Assembly (NCBI RefSeq): GCF_000208865.1
Contig: NC_018395.1
Coordinates: forward strand, 3,692,606-3,756,605
Direction of reading: 5' to 3'
Source: Neospora caninum Liverpool
Taxonomy: Eukaryota > Apicomplexa > Conoidasida > Eucoccidiorida > Sarcocystidae
DNA: 64,000 bases
The notes under the pieces were generated by a model. It had not been told where the DNA came from and ran no database searches. It saw only the letters and a list, made by a program, of their open reading frames with translations. The translations under genes and the position numbers were made by a program. Positions 43,572 through 57,000 of the stretch are shown one piece after another. Each line of letters begins with the position of its first letter. The first letter of the stretch is position 1.

Positions 43572-45589
43572 CGGGAAGGGGGGCGGGCGTGCGAACCGCG
43601 AGCGAGAAAAAGACGGAAGGGAGGAGAAAGACGGAAGGAGAGCCCGAGGACAGTGGGAGACGTAAAGCAGAAACGTGGGATTGGACGTTGGCGGGGAGGA
43701 ACGGTCAACGAAGATGCAGAAAAACCTCGGCAGGCAAGGAACAGAGAGGGAAACGGATGAAGGAGAGACAAGGAGACAACGAAAGCACTGAGGGAGACAA
43801 CGGCGCGGCTGAGTGAGAACGTGAGGGGGTGGCAGATACCGCGTTGAACGAGCGTGGCGAGAAACACTCTCAAGGTTGCTGTCGCGTGAATGCAGTTTTC
43901 TTTTCCGCCAAAAACGTGCCGAGTGAAAAAGCGAAGCGGAGATCCCTTCTTTGCCTTGTAGACTTGGCTGAGGTACTCACACGTGAATGTGAGTCTGTGT
44001 ACATTTTCGTACATGGGCGTGTGAATGCAGGCGTATGGGTCCCTCTCGATGTTTGCGTGTACACAGAGGGGGTACAGAAATGAAAGAGTCGGCGTCTGCT
44101 ATCGCTGCGTTGCCTCGGTCTGTGACGACGTCTGTGCATTTGGACAGTTGAGAGGCGTCGGCGGGACTGTTCGTTGCGAGGGCCCCTGCTTCGCAGTGTG
44201 TCCGATTGGACGAGCGCACAGGGCGGATGAGCATCGGCGAGAAACACTGGAGGCGGTCCCAGCTTGCAGAAACAGGCGCGACGGGGGGGAAGGGGGGGGG
44301 GGGGTATGAGAGAGACTGGAGGGGCGTCCGGGCGAAGCTCCGGTGTTTTTCCCACTGCGCCGTGGAGGGGGAGAACGCACAGAGAGCGGAAACAGAAGAC
44401 ACTGTCGCTTTTTCGCTATTTTTTCCTGCAGCAGAGGGGAAGAGTGCAGTAGAGGCCCGACGGAATAAAACCGAGACGAAATCAGCTTTGTGTCCGGTTC
44501 CGTTCGCGCGTGCCAGGTGTGGTGCACAGGAGCGTCTTGCGTCTCGCAGTTGGCGCTTTCCTCGCGATCGGTCGAAAAGCACAGGAAACGGAAACGCAGC
44601 CCGTTTTAGAACGCAGCCGTTCGTAGCCGGGTGATGGGTTTGCTTGAGAGAGGTCTTCTGAAGTGTTTCTCTCGAGAAACGATTCGCTGCTCGCTTCCGT
44701 AGTGCCGAGCGGGCGGATGCGCGTCCCGAGACGACCGGCAAGTGCACAAGAACGGGGAACGTGGAGAGAAGAAAACGCCCCGTGTGTGGGAGAGACAAAG
44801 AGAGGAATGTGCGTGAGGGCGGGAGGCAGAGAAATCGCCAAGATGGAGCGAGAAGGGGTTTCTCCGGGCTTCCGCGGCTTAGAGGCGTCGATTGTGCTCG
44901 CGGGAGAGAGCCTAGAAAAAAAAGGCGGGGTCGGAATGCGAGAATGAGGCACTCAAGAGATTTGACGCGAAGGATTCAAAGGGTGCGGGACAGAGGCTGA
45001 ACCGACCGCGGGTCCGCGAAGCGCGGCGCGTGGGGGGAAAGCAAGTTTCGTTTTCGCGGCGAGACGTCGAGAAAAACCGTCAAGGGCCTTTTTGTCGTGT
45101 CGCGGGGTGTGAGAACCGTGAGGGAAGGACAGGGCTTTTGAAGCGGCGTGTGCGGAAGGCAGGAGAAAAGGGAACGAGAGCGATTTGCGAAGAGGTTGTG
45201 GCTAGGGAAGGAGAGTAAGGAGTCCGTGTTTCCGTTTTCAGGTCTGTATCGAACTCCTTTTCTCTCCAGAAAAAACTTCGCAGATAAGCGATGTGCATCT
45301 CGACAGACACATATCGGCCGCAACTGGCGAGCCTGTCGCATCACAGCTTCGTGCATCTCTGCGCGAGAGCCAGGGGCGACGCACACGTTTGTGTTTCTCG
45401 TTGTTCGACTGCTGAAGCTGGCCTCCGAACACACACGTCGACAGGAGGGGAGAGCCGCGGTGAGAAGAACCTGTGGATCGCAGATGATGCGTCAGGCCGA
45501 TTCCCGCCTTTTCACGCCGCGCCTTGGTTCCCTCGTTTCCCCTTCCAAGGCACATGCACTACAGGGGCAGCGGCGAAACGGCTAACCCA

Positions 45590-45636
<47 letters not shown>

Positions 45637-45655
45637 ATCTATTTATCTATATCTA

Positions 45656-45687
<32 letters not shown>

Positions 45688-46355
45688 GCTCTTAGGTCGA
45701 GAGAAAATTGAGGAGTCTGCCACATACAGATAGAGCGAGGCAGCTCCCATACACGTTTGGCTCCTAAGGAGACTCGAGGACTCTGGCCCTGTGGCCTGGT
45801 TGGTAGGTGGTATCTAGATGAGGTTCGCGTGCAGCAAAGAGCCTGAATCAAAAATGTGTAAATGTTCCGGCATTGACAGCGGTCGTATCCATCTTCGTCG
45901 GCGCAGCTTTTGTGGACTCCTGTTTTCCGCCTTTCCCAGAATATATCTTCCGTTCTACGTGCGTCGAGGCCGCCGCCTCGTGCTTTGCACACAAAAGCCT
46001 GGATTCGTTGTGGAGAAAGCACCAGAGCGAGAGGTTTCCTCAGCTGCGCTCCTTGATGCGAGGCGCGTTTGCCTATCTACGGTTGAATCGTGCAATCGTG
46101 GCATGGACCTAAGGAACGGTGCTTCCAAGCTCCTGCTGAACGTGCGCTCTAGGCGAGCTCCAGTTGAGTGGCTGTCAACGAAAAAATGCGACGCCGAGCA
46201 AAAAGGGTGTCTGACGATGCTTCCTTGATGCTTCCTTCTATGTGGCAGGCAGAGTACTGAGAATGCGCAGAGCCTCGATCCGTGTTGTGCGTTCTCCTTC
46301 GTTGAAGGGAAGACCGGGGAATTGCCCAATGGACAAGTCCACCGAGAAAGCTGCT
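43572..46355. other. convergent intergenic region (3' flanks of PP4R3 and the AGC kinase)
   Basis: This is a non-coding purine-rich stretch. Frames open on both strands overlap and have no recognisable features. It contains a G-run at 44284-44305 and the CTAT microsatellite at about 45590-45690. The 3' UTRs of both converging genes probably lie here. Confidence 0.45.
45590..45690. repeat. (CTAT)n / (CT)n / (AT)n compound microsatellite
   Basis: A CTAT tetranucleotide array of about 12 or more units runs into (CT)n and then (AT)n. Confidence 0.9.
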
Positions 46356-47845
46356 TCATTGCATGCAGACAGGTATACAGATAAACAGGATACAGGAACT
46401 GTGTAAAAGGGTCGACAGTTGTCTGTGTAGGGACCCGCGGAGTCGGCGACACCAACAAAAACTCGAAAGCTCGTCGAGCGTGAGTGGGTCCGTGTGGAGA
46501 GGAATACCTGAGATAGGGGAGAAAAGGCGCTCGAAACGTTCTTGGGAAAGAAAAGCGGAAACGCGAAGAGAGAGCAAAGGCATGGCCAATCGAGCCAGAG
46601 AGAGAAGACAGACCGAGGATCATCAGAACTCCTGAAACCAGATGTCTTCTTCTGCGGTCGGCGACGGGCCTTCTGCACAGACACACAGAGAGATGCGCCA
46701 CGCAAATCTCCCCTTCTTGATAAGACTCTCCAAAAGATCGACGCTTTCCCGTCGTGTCGGAACGTCCCTCGCCTCCCTATTCCGCAAATGCGTGAGGCCG
46801 TTGTGTCACTAGCTACCGTCTGGCATGTCTGATACCGCGAAAACCGCTCTTTCCGCTGGTGCATTTCAAACGCACCTGAGCCGAAAGATTCCGGATATTC
46901 GTCGAACATGTGCGTATCCATTTTGCTTCGGACGGGAGGGACGAACGGGGGAGTTAGGCGACCTCGGGCTGCTGCGGTCCAGTCGAATTTCACAGACGTG
47001 AAGAAAAGATGGTAAGGGAGATCTTTCATGCTTGGACGTTTGCTTGCACTCTTTCGAAGCAGGCGTTCGATGAGATCCTGCACAACGGGAACAAGCGACG
47101 AAAACTCTGCGAAAAAAGCGCTGTCTGAGTTGTACAAAAATCTATACTTTGAGCCTTCTCTCTGTGTGTGTGTGCTCAGAAAGGAGCATAGACGCTCCTT
47201 CGGGTGGGATAACCCGTGTCTGCGCCACTGAGTCATCTCTGCGCCGCTCTGTAATCCGCTCCTCCGCCTTTTTAGCAAACATGCATGACCACTCCTCTCT
47301 GGTTCTGTCTGCACTAATCGCGAGGCGGAAACGCGCAGATTCTCCCTCGTACCTTCCAACCCAAAAACGGAACACTTCTTATCGACAGTTCGCCGATTCA
47401 CACGTGTCGGGTGGTTCGTTTCGTTTCCCGCCGTGTGTGTTCGTGCGTCAGCTTCTTGTCAGCGCCGCAGTGTGCTGGCCTCTACGGTGCTCCCCACTCT
47501 GACATGATGACCTTCAAGGACAACGAGACGCTTGGGTGATGGTTTAAACACGCGTCCATGAACGTCAGAATCCCGCCGCGGTTCCCATCCCCAGAACGCC
47601 TCTCTCAGAGGTTGCCGGCCACCTGCCGGGGCGATCTCGCTGTGAACCCTCCCCAGAGGCGACAGAGCCGCCGGAGCCTACAAGATCGCACTTACCATAG
47701 CCATCGGACTCAGACAAGGACTGAACGGAACGGGAGCGCGGAGAATATTCTCGTACATCTCTTGGGGATTCTCGTGGTAGAAGGGCGTCTGGCTGCTCAA
47801 AGACAGTAGACGTGTGTGCGCCAAGAACAACGAGTCTCTCTCTCT

Positions 47846-47879
<34 letters not shown>

Positions 47880-47983
47880 CTCACGTGAAGCATAGTCATG
47901 TATATGTATGCACAGATACATCCGCAGATGTCCATATATATAGATATATATACCTATACATGTTCATAGCTATGCGTATGTAA

Positions 47984-48027
<44 letters not shown>

Positions 48028-51000
48028 CGCGGAAGGAGAGGCATTCAGACAGAGGTATAGGCATAATATATTATATAGATACGGGTAATAAGCATAGAGA
48101 AACCTATATGGTAGCATTTTGCGTCTATAAAGATAGATATTCCCCCGTTTTTCAGCTTCGGACCTCTGTGGTAGGACGGCCATTACTCGTTTCTCAAGTC
48201 GTCGTAGAGTGCAGCTCGTTAGCAGCAGCCAGGACTATAGCGTTGCCAGCGTGAAGGTTTTCTCAGAAACGGCGTGACCCAGTACGCGAGTTTGTGGTAG
48301 GGTGATCGAAATTCCCCCGTTGAAAGGCCGTGCCCATGCATCTCTCATCCTTACGTCTTTTTCTTGACCCAGGGTGTCGGTCTCTTCTTTCTTTGCCACT
48401 CACCCGACAAGCATTTCGTAGACGAGAATTCCTAGTGCCCAGCAGTCAGCTTTGCAGTCATGACCTTTAACGAGAAGCACTTCTGGAGGAAGATATTCGG
48501 GAGTTCCACAGAGCGTGAAGGCTCTGAGCCGTTCGGGGTTTGCCTTCTCAAGCGGTGTGCATCGTATTTGTCGACACTCTTCTCGGAAGCGGCCGGTACT
48601 GGGACAGCTCTTTCTCTTGAAACATTGCGGCTTTGTCAAGATGTTGGGTGGGTGCTCGAGAGGGCGTCTCTCACCTTCTTCTCGGCCTTTGGAACGACCG
48701 TTCTCGGGCTCGACGTGGAACCCGTCTCCGTTTTCGTCTTCAGTCGTCGTGTCTCGCAGTTGCTGTCTCTTTCCGTCGCAAGACGCGGCGTTCCCGCGAC
48801 CCCGGTCGTCCCCCCCCGTTCGTTGTGTCCCCGTCCCTTTTAGAATTTCGCTTCTTTCCCGAGGGCGGTCACCCAGCGGATCTCGCTTTTCCCGAAGCCT
48901 TCTCCGCAAAGCGCCGCATTCAAACAAGCTGCGCGCCGCGGGTCCAGGCGGCGTTTCCAACACATCCTCTGAGTCGCCTTCTCCGGAGTCCTGGTAGATC
49001 CCGCCTCGGGAATTCGGTGTCCTTTCAGACGCGGGTGACATGCTCGGGGCGGTTCGGTGCGACGTCGCGCTGAAGAAGTGCGCCGTTTCTGACGCGCTCG
49101 CCGCAGATTCGCGCACTTCCTGTGGGAAAGCGGAAGGACTGAGGGAGGCACGGAGCGCGGACTCACAAGTGCCGACACCACGCCGCTTCGCTCTGCACAG
49201 TTCCCCGCCTGGTTCAGCTTCTGGTCGCGATCCGCCGCGGGCGACTCTGCGAGTTGTGGCGAGGGGAGGAAGTCGCGTGTCTGTACACTCGGCGAACGAC
49301 GCTGGAGAGAGCGCCAAGGAGGACGAAAACAAAAGGGAGTTTCCCGCGTCAGCCGGAGAGGTCCCCGCACGTTCGCTAGCAGGCGAAGCGGCTGAGAGGC
49401 TCAGCGCGCCTGCGCTCTCTGAAACGCCGGCGGCAGACGCGACGGAGTTCGTCGTTGCGGCTGCATCCGCCGGCGTTGCTCCGCCCGTATGTGAGAGGGG
49501 AAAGTGCTGGGCACTCGTGGTGTGGAGAGACGGGGAGAGAGCGCTGAGCTGCGTCGTTGTACCGTACGCCGAAAGCGGCGCAGTTGTGGTGAGATCGCCT
49601 CTGGACGTGAGAGAACCGAGTTCACCGCTGGGCACGTGACAGAGGGAAGAATCTGCCTCGATCGGCGACGAATACCCGTCGCAGAGAGGGAGGACTCCGG
49701 AGGCATATCCGCACGGGTCGCGTGTCGCAGACGGGGCCGTACCATCGTAGAACGCGGTCTCTGGTTGCAGAGAAAACGCCTGTGCGTTGCAATATGCCCC
49801 GTCTAGCTCTCTCGCTGCGTCACGTTCTTCCGCTGCCAGGTCCGGTATGCCTCGCGGACGACCTTGCGCGGGAGAAGCATCCGAGGCGGGTCCCAGCGGT
49901 CCTCCACGGACACCCGCGTTCAGACGCGTTTTCGAATCGCCACCGTCCCAGCGAAGCGACGAATCCTTTTGGCCAGTCGCGCTGGCGTCTTGGACTCGAC
50001 AGCTACCGTGGCTTCCAGTCCCGGAGTGCTCGTTTTGTTCTTGCACAGGACTGCCGTCAACACGCCTGTCTGCGGGCCAGGAGGAGGTGGCCACCGCGGA
50101 AACCGGGTGTCTGGATTGCCGCGCATCCGGTTTTCCCGACCAGCGCGCTTCTTCAGCGTGAGGAAGGGTTCTGCGCGCAAAGAGCCCTGGCCCACTCGAG
50201 CAACGCGTTTCGGCTGTACAGGAAGCACCGCGCTCTGGCGAAACCCGACGGTCGTCGAGTCCAACCTGGGACGGAGACTGGTCGCCTATCGCCGTCCGCA
50301 GAGCCTGGGCTTCTTCCCCCACTGCCTTCCCTCGGCTCGTGTTCACATTTAGAAACTCCCTCTGAGGAATGCCCGAGGGAATGCTGCCGGCTCCGTCGCT
50401 TCGGAAGTCCTCTACGTGTCGTGCGTCCTTGGATGAGCGGGGAGGGAGAGCTCTTTCTTGTCCCGGTACAGATTCTCGTCTCAGGCGAGAGGCCATGTTT
50501 TCGAGCTGCACGAGTTCCGAGTCGTCTTCGTCTTCAGTCTGCGTCAGAGGAATGCGCGCCGACGCCGGGTCGAGCTGGATCGAGCTCCAACTCGTCGCGC
50601 GCGTCGCCGGACCTTCAAAGTCTACAAAGTCGCTGCTTCGGGAAAACCCAAAAGACTCCCTTCGGCCGTTCCCTGGATCAGAAAAGCGATCTTTCCCCCT
50701 CTGGCCGGGTGTGCCGTCAGAGGATGCGTGAAGGGGAGGCAGCAGGGATCCGCGCCTTGCAGGAGATGCAGGTTCCTTTTCGCGGCAGGAAAACCATGCT
50801 GTCGGGCTGCACGATGCTCCTCGCTCCTCGCTGGTCTCTTTCTCCGGCTCTGATGACATGGGCTCGCCGGAAGAACTTCCGCCTCCATAATGACCAGCGT
50901 CGTGGTCTCCCGTGGGACGCGCCATCGCGAAAAAGGAGAAACAGGACTCCCGGCTGGCGAAACTCCCAACAGAAGGGTTGCCGCTGACAAGTTCCTTTTC

Positions 51001-54000
51001 TGTGCAGATGCTCCCACACTGCGGATTCGAACCGATCAGGGGAGACTCCTTTTCTGTTCTCTGGCTAGAGCGGGGCGATGTGCGCTGGCGGGCGCGGGGC
51101 TCCGTCAGCTGCCTGCAGCAGTGCGCGTTGTCCGCGGCTGAGTGGGCACAGCCTGGAGCGTTCTGAAGCTTCTTCGCAAAGCGCGGAGTGTATCGCTCGT
51201 GTGACCCACCGGTCGGCGACAGAGGAGGGCCAAGCGCGCGGGGTGCTCGATGTGCGGATGCCATGCCAGCAGGAGAGGAGGCAAATGCGTACGAGGATGG
51301 CGACACAGAGAGCGAGCGGGGATCGAACGAGACGCCAGGCAAAGAGCCTGTCGAAGCCGAGGAGGCACAGGCGTCTGGAGAGGGACAGACGCGTGCGAGG
51401 TCGGGAGGTTTCAGCCCTGACTCGAACGGATTCGCCTCTGGGGCAGGGAGGGCGAATGCGCCGAACGGCGACGTGGCTGCTGGAGCGGCAGGGAGGTGAG
51501 GGCATTTTTTTTCCGTGTCAGCAGCTGTGTTTCTCGCAGTGTCGATGAAAGCTAGGGCAGTGGCGCACTTGACTGCTTGGCAGCAGCCGGGGAACAGCCT
51601 CTCTCCCTTGGCTTCGAACCGCGTCTCCTTCACTCCCTTGGCGCGGTCCCCTCCTGCGCTGTGGCGGACCGCAAAACGCGCAGACTCGTTTGCGACTGCT
51701 CCGCCGTACTCTGTCCCAGGCAAGGGGATAAAGGGAGCGTGAGGCCGGAGCGCTCCTTTCGCGGGCTCGCCGTCGTCCCCAACAGGTTTCTTGCGAGGAC
51801 TGTGCCCCAGAATCCCGCACCCTTGTCTCTGGACGGGCACACCCAAACCTCCAATCGATGGCGAGGCGCGACTCTCTGCATCGTCCCGGGAAAACCCAGA
51901 GTGCGGTGTCCCACTCCAGAGGTTCGCCGGTAGCTCCGCGAGGAATGGAGAGAACGTGCGCGTCGGGTCGTCGCTTGGAACATGATGTGGAGACACGAAA
52001 GACACCTGTGGACGTTTCGATTCCTCTTGAGAGGGTTCGGGGGTTGATGCTGTGTGGTAGGAGTCGTCATGTCGCCTAGGAAACGAAGAGCCTAGACCCC
52101 GCGCAGCCATCTGGGAAGGCGCATCCGCTCGCAAAGCGCAGTGGTGGTGTCGCTCTCGAGAGGCAGGCTCTATTTTGGCGAAGCGAACATCCGTAGAGCG
52201 CGAGGCGGGCGGCAGCGGATCTAGAGACCGGGCGAAACCGAAGTCAACCAGTTTCACGTGGCCTCGATGATCAAGGAGGATGTTTTCTGGCTTCAAGTCG
52301 CGGTACACGATCACGTTTGCTGCAGCGGCGAAAACAGACAAATGCGAGGCATCTGGCCACATTGGCGACCTGACACTGGAACAAGGCGCTCACTCGACAG
52401 GAAGACTACATGTGCGCCTCAGTAGCGGCGTGGCCAAGAGTCTCGCGCCCTATCGCCTCTGTTTACGAGAAAGAGGGTTTCCTCGTGTGCTGGTTCAGAC
52501 ACGCTCGGTGGTCAATTGGCATTGGTGGGCAGAAAAGGCAGGAACGACGCGGGAAAAGCTTAGGTCCAGACGCGTGACACAATGCCGGGAGTTGGATTTT
52601 GCAAGCGAGGTAGTGCAGAGGAACTCTCGAGAGTGAACTGCCGTTAGGTCCCAGCCCCGTAGACGATTGATCGAAACCTGGCTGTGGGACGTTGACGCCG
52701 ATGCTTTGCTTTCGTGGGCTGCAGCTGAGCGTCGCTCATGCGTAAGAGAACTGAGACGTGGAGTGACACACACGTCGGGTTTCGGAGAGTCACCCGGGAG
52801 CGTCCACGTCCGGTTCTTCTACGGACATCCAGCGCCGCGCACAGACGAGCGGCGGAACACTACGACTCACCATGAAGATACTCGAGGGCCAAGATTATTT
52901 CGGCGATGTAAAACCTCGCGGTGTCTTCTGCTAAAGTCCCTTCACTCCTGGAGGGCGGGGACGACCGTTTGTCGACACACACACACACAAAACACACACA
53001 CAGACGCTTGATGTTGCCTCCATATTTTTGCGTCTTACAACTGCGACATCACATGTACAAAACGCTTCAGATGGCATTTGCTTTCCAGTCTTTTATGCAC
53101 CGGAGCCGGGGTTTTTGGCTGACACGTTTATGCCCATACTGAGTCGCACTGTCATCGGCGCCACCGCTGGACATCTACATCTCTGAAGGCACATACTGTT
53201 TTGCCGGCCATGTACTCCTTTTAGGTAATGTGTAGGCTCCATTTGTTTGCGTTTGAAACGCGCGTGAGGGATAGACCCTCGCCGGCGCATCCGTGACTCC
53301 TTTTCTGACTTCGCTGGTTTTTCCCTTATGTGGGACCGCGACTCCCTCCATGGCGCTACGCTGTTCATTTGATCCACCGGCGGTCCGGCTCGAAGTTTCC
53401 AGCCGGCTGTTAGGATTCGGTTGTGCCGAATTCGGTCTTCCGCAACTCGCAAAGTGCGAGTGCTGTTCCAGAGCCTCGCGCATATCCCGCTGAATAAGGA
53501 ACGCCCTCATTGGCGGCAGTCGAAAACGGGGACAACGCTCTAGAAGTTGAAAGTGACAGACGATGGACTGTTCGCTGCCGCGATAGCTCACCGAGCCTCT
53601 CATTGTTCCTTCCGTACCGCAAGAGTGAGAAGAGCTCGCCGCCGTTAACGAACTCCATCAGCAAGTAAATATGCCGCCGATCTTGAAATGAACAGATCCT
53701 GCAGTGCGCAGCCGGCGACAACACAAAGCCGTTGTCGAGAATGAGTATGTCGACTGCTTGCTCACCGTTGCGCTGTCTGGCTACCCACGGTCGATTTCCG
53801 CAGGTCAAGTACGGACAGCACATGCAAACAAACCCAGGAAACCCGTCGGCTCAGCTGCAGGCGTTCGTCCCTCGATGAGAAGCGAAGTCTCCACCACTCT
53901 GTATCTCCTCGGGGGACAATTTGCACACTCCGCAGCCGTGGGAGTCGAGCGTCGCTTGCCCAAAGTGCGAAGCAGACTGAGCCGTAACCAGGCGGTCCCA

Positions 54001-57000
54001 CGACTCAAACTGAGAGAAGAAACGTGGCAAATTTCGCCTATCCATCAGGAGAGCTGCTGCGGCACTGAAACCGTTGCCGTTACTCGAGTCAAGCTCTAGC
54101 TGTATTTCGTGTTCAGGCAAGGTGCTCTCAAGGCTGAAAACCCACGACTCCAACAAGAACTAAACGGCCGCGCAAAAAAAGTTCCCCTCTTTCCTTTCCC
54201 CGCTGGAAGTGCGAGCAAGATGTTGCCTTCGTTTCAACATTCCACGCTTGTGCAGCTGAGCTAACAGTGGTGGCTTTCCATGTCCAACCACATTAAGGTG
54301 ATTCCACGTCGGTCTTAGTTTCTCTGAAGGTATGGCAAGCTCCTAAAAACGGCAAGCGTTCAGGAGTGTGGTCTGAAAAAATTCTGTATTTGCAGATGGG
54401 GCAGGGTGCCGTCTCCTGTTCTCGATTCGAAACGCCTTTCCTGCCGAGCAGGAACAAACCTGGCCGAGTACAGTCTGTTTCAGAGTCTCCCCGCGTGGCG
54501 CTTCCTGGCACTTGTGACAGAAATGTCTGTGTTGGTTTGGCCACGAGAGATGGTTCGTGGAGGCGTGTTTTCTGGCTGGTCAAGTGCTTCTCAGCCTTTG
54601 CCGCGGGTAGCGTGGGAAACAACGTGCCTTCAGCTGTTTTTCATTACGCGTTCGATTCGCAACTGCTTCACCGTTTTTTCACGTAAGTCTCAGGAAACGT
54701 ACATGTTGACGATGAAGGGGTGCCTAAGTTGTTGCAGAATCCTCCGTTCCGCGATCACATGCTTCTCCTGCCCCAGAGCGAGAACTTGGTGTTTTTTCAT
54801 GACTTTCAGCGCCATAGGGAAGGCGGTTAAGACCTCGAAGCAGCGGTCGATCCGACCGGGGAAAGCATCGTCGTAACCCTCCAGATTTTCGCTGCCGCGC
54901 ACTTCACCCTCCGTGGAGACAGAAGATTCGGAATTGCTTCGAGCCCATGGAGAGCGTCCCGCAGAAGATCCTGCTCCATCAGCTGCGGAGGCGACGTCGA
55001 TCCAGGTGTTCGTTTCTCGAAGCTGCGAGGCCCGCGATGGACACGGCTTTCTTGCAAGCCTAGGTCGAACGAGATATACCCTTCCTAATGTCCCCGTTCC
55101 TGCGGAGTAGCCACCACGCACACCAGAGAGACGGCACGACCCATCACGCATGCGCTGTCATGATGAGTCCGACGTCGAGTTGCGTTGTCGCGCTAAGGGC
55201 CCTCGAGAGCGTTCAGAAGTGCATACATCTATCCACATAAACGCTTGCGCACGCAAACACACATACAGCTCGGTACATGAATAACCCAGCTAATAACGGA
55301 GAGACGGCCTCTGTCGTTTAGTCAAATTTTTGGCCGCGGACGCTGGCAGACTCTACGCTTACCCACTGTTTCTCTGAGCTCGAAGTCCCTGATCGTCAAT
55401 CGGAGCGACCGAAAAAGCTGTCGTACCGTTTCTACACTCGATTCTCCTTCAGAACATCCGCGCAAACGAATCGGTCTCTGCATTGCCATCTGTTTGCTTG
55501 TGGAAACTTCTCGACGCTTCCTCTCATCAAAGGCGAACATGCGTTCGTGGCTTCCGGCAGCGTCGAGCACCTCGTCCCGCGCCTGAGGCGCGAGAGTGCC
55601 CGGATGTGGAAGGTGAGCGTCCAGCCGACCCTTCAGTCCGTTACAACCGTGAACGGCAATAGGCTTTGTTAGAATCTCGAAGGCTTTCCGTTCCGGAGTG
55701 GTTCCGTCACCAGATGTGAGCGAAACTGGGCAACGGGTGTCCCGGGACGACCTCGGCGCGGCCATCGGATGTAACTGCACGTCTAGAGTGTCTCGTGAGG
55801 TGTTGGAATCCCAGCCTTCTTTGCTCCCAGATGGAAACTCACACATGGGTTGGTAGCTCGGGAGCCCAGCGCGAAGACGGGCGCAACTCTGGAAATCGTC
55901 GGAACCAGAACCCGGAGCCGTGCAGAGAAGCCTCGGGGACATTAGGTCTGTGATACTGAGATCGCAGTTGTGATCGACCGCCGAACTCTCTCGAGAGGCA
56001 GTCGTGGAACCCAGCGAGTGGAGAGACTGCAGCGTTGACAAGGATGAGAGGGTTGCTTTCCACTGAAGTGGGGTAGACGGAACAGTTGCTGTCGCCGTAT
56101 CGACTCGAGTCAATGAAGCAGAGCCACTGAAACTGTTTTGCGACGAGTGAAAAGCGTTTTGCTTCGATGCCGAGAACAAGGGCGTATCGTCCTCTTCGCC
56201 ACTGTCCACTTTCTCCCGGCCGCCAGGGAGATTGCTTCCACGACAGGTGTCCCTGGCCATGTGTTCGCGACCTCGACTCTGTGAGCGTCCCTGAGGAAGA
56301 ACCTTCTCTGACTCGGGGAGGACGAAGGCCTGATCGCCCGCCCGTTCCAGTTGTCCCCGAGGTTGGTTCCGGCTTTCTCTTTCCGCTGATAAGGAGTTCG
56401 CACTCGTGGCCACTTCGGACGCCACGCTTCTCTGCAAAAGACACTGGCTGTGGTACAGATCATCGGCAGTGAAGCGATCTGTCGGCGCATGGTACGGGTC
56501 AGATCGTGCGACCACATCTTTCCTCTCGGTCTCTCCATCCTCGCTGTTTCTGGAGCGAGGCTTTGTCTGTTCTCCTCCTGTGCCGTAGTCAGTCGACAGA
56601 TCGCGAGAGGCATTTCTGCTGCCTCGGTGGGGACAAAACGCGTGCATTTGCAGCGAGGCGTCGTCCTCATTGTCGGATGAAAGAACCGCCGGCAAGTCAA
56701 CGCTTACATCTCCGAAGTCACTGCACGAAAAAAAGTTCGGAGATTTCTCCGGGAGATTTCCAATTGATTTGGAGGTATTTGGACTGCCGCTCCGTGATCG
56801 GCTAGCTGATCCTCGACACGATGAATCGGTCGACTTTCTCGCGTCAGAGGACGACATGTCGCCAGCTTTCTGCCGACTTCCGAAGGCGTCGGACACCGCG
56901 GCAAGCGCCTTCCTGTTGGGAACTGCACACCCGCAGCAATCGAGGTCTATTTGTTCCTGTTGTCGGCGTCCCTGTTGGTATGGCATTCGGAAACAGAGGC

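Noticed and set aside
43979..44798. 273-codon minus-strand frame (about 43977-44798) between the convergent genes
   Set aside because: Plus-strand frames overlap it throughout. It has no domains, and the region is the expected 3' UTR zone of two converging genes.
45590..45690. CRISPR-like regular repeats
   Set aside because: These are simple tetranucleotide microsatellites without spacers, in a eukaryotic genome.
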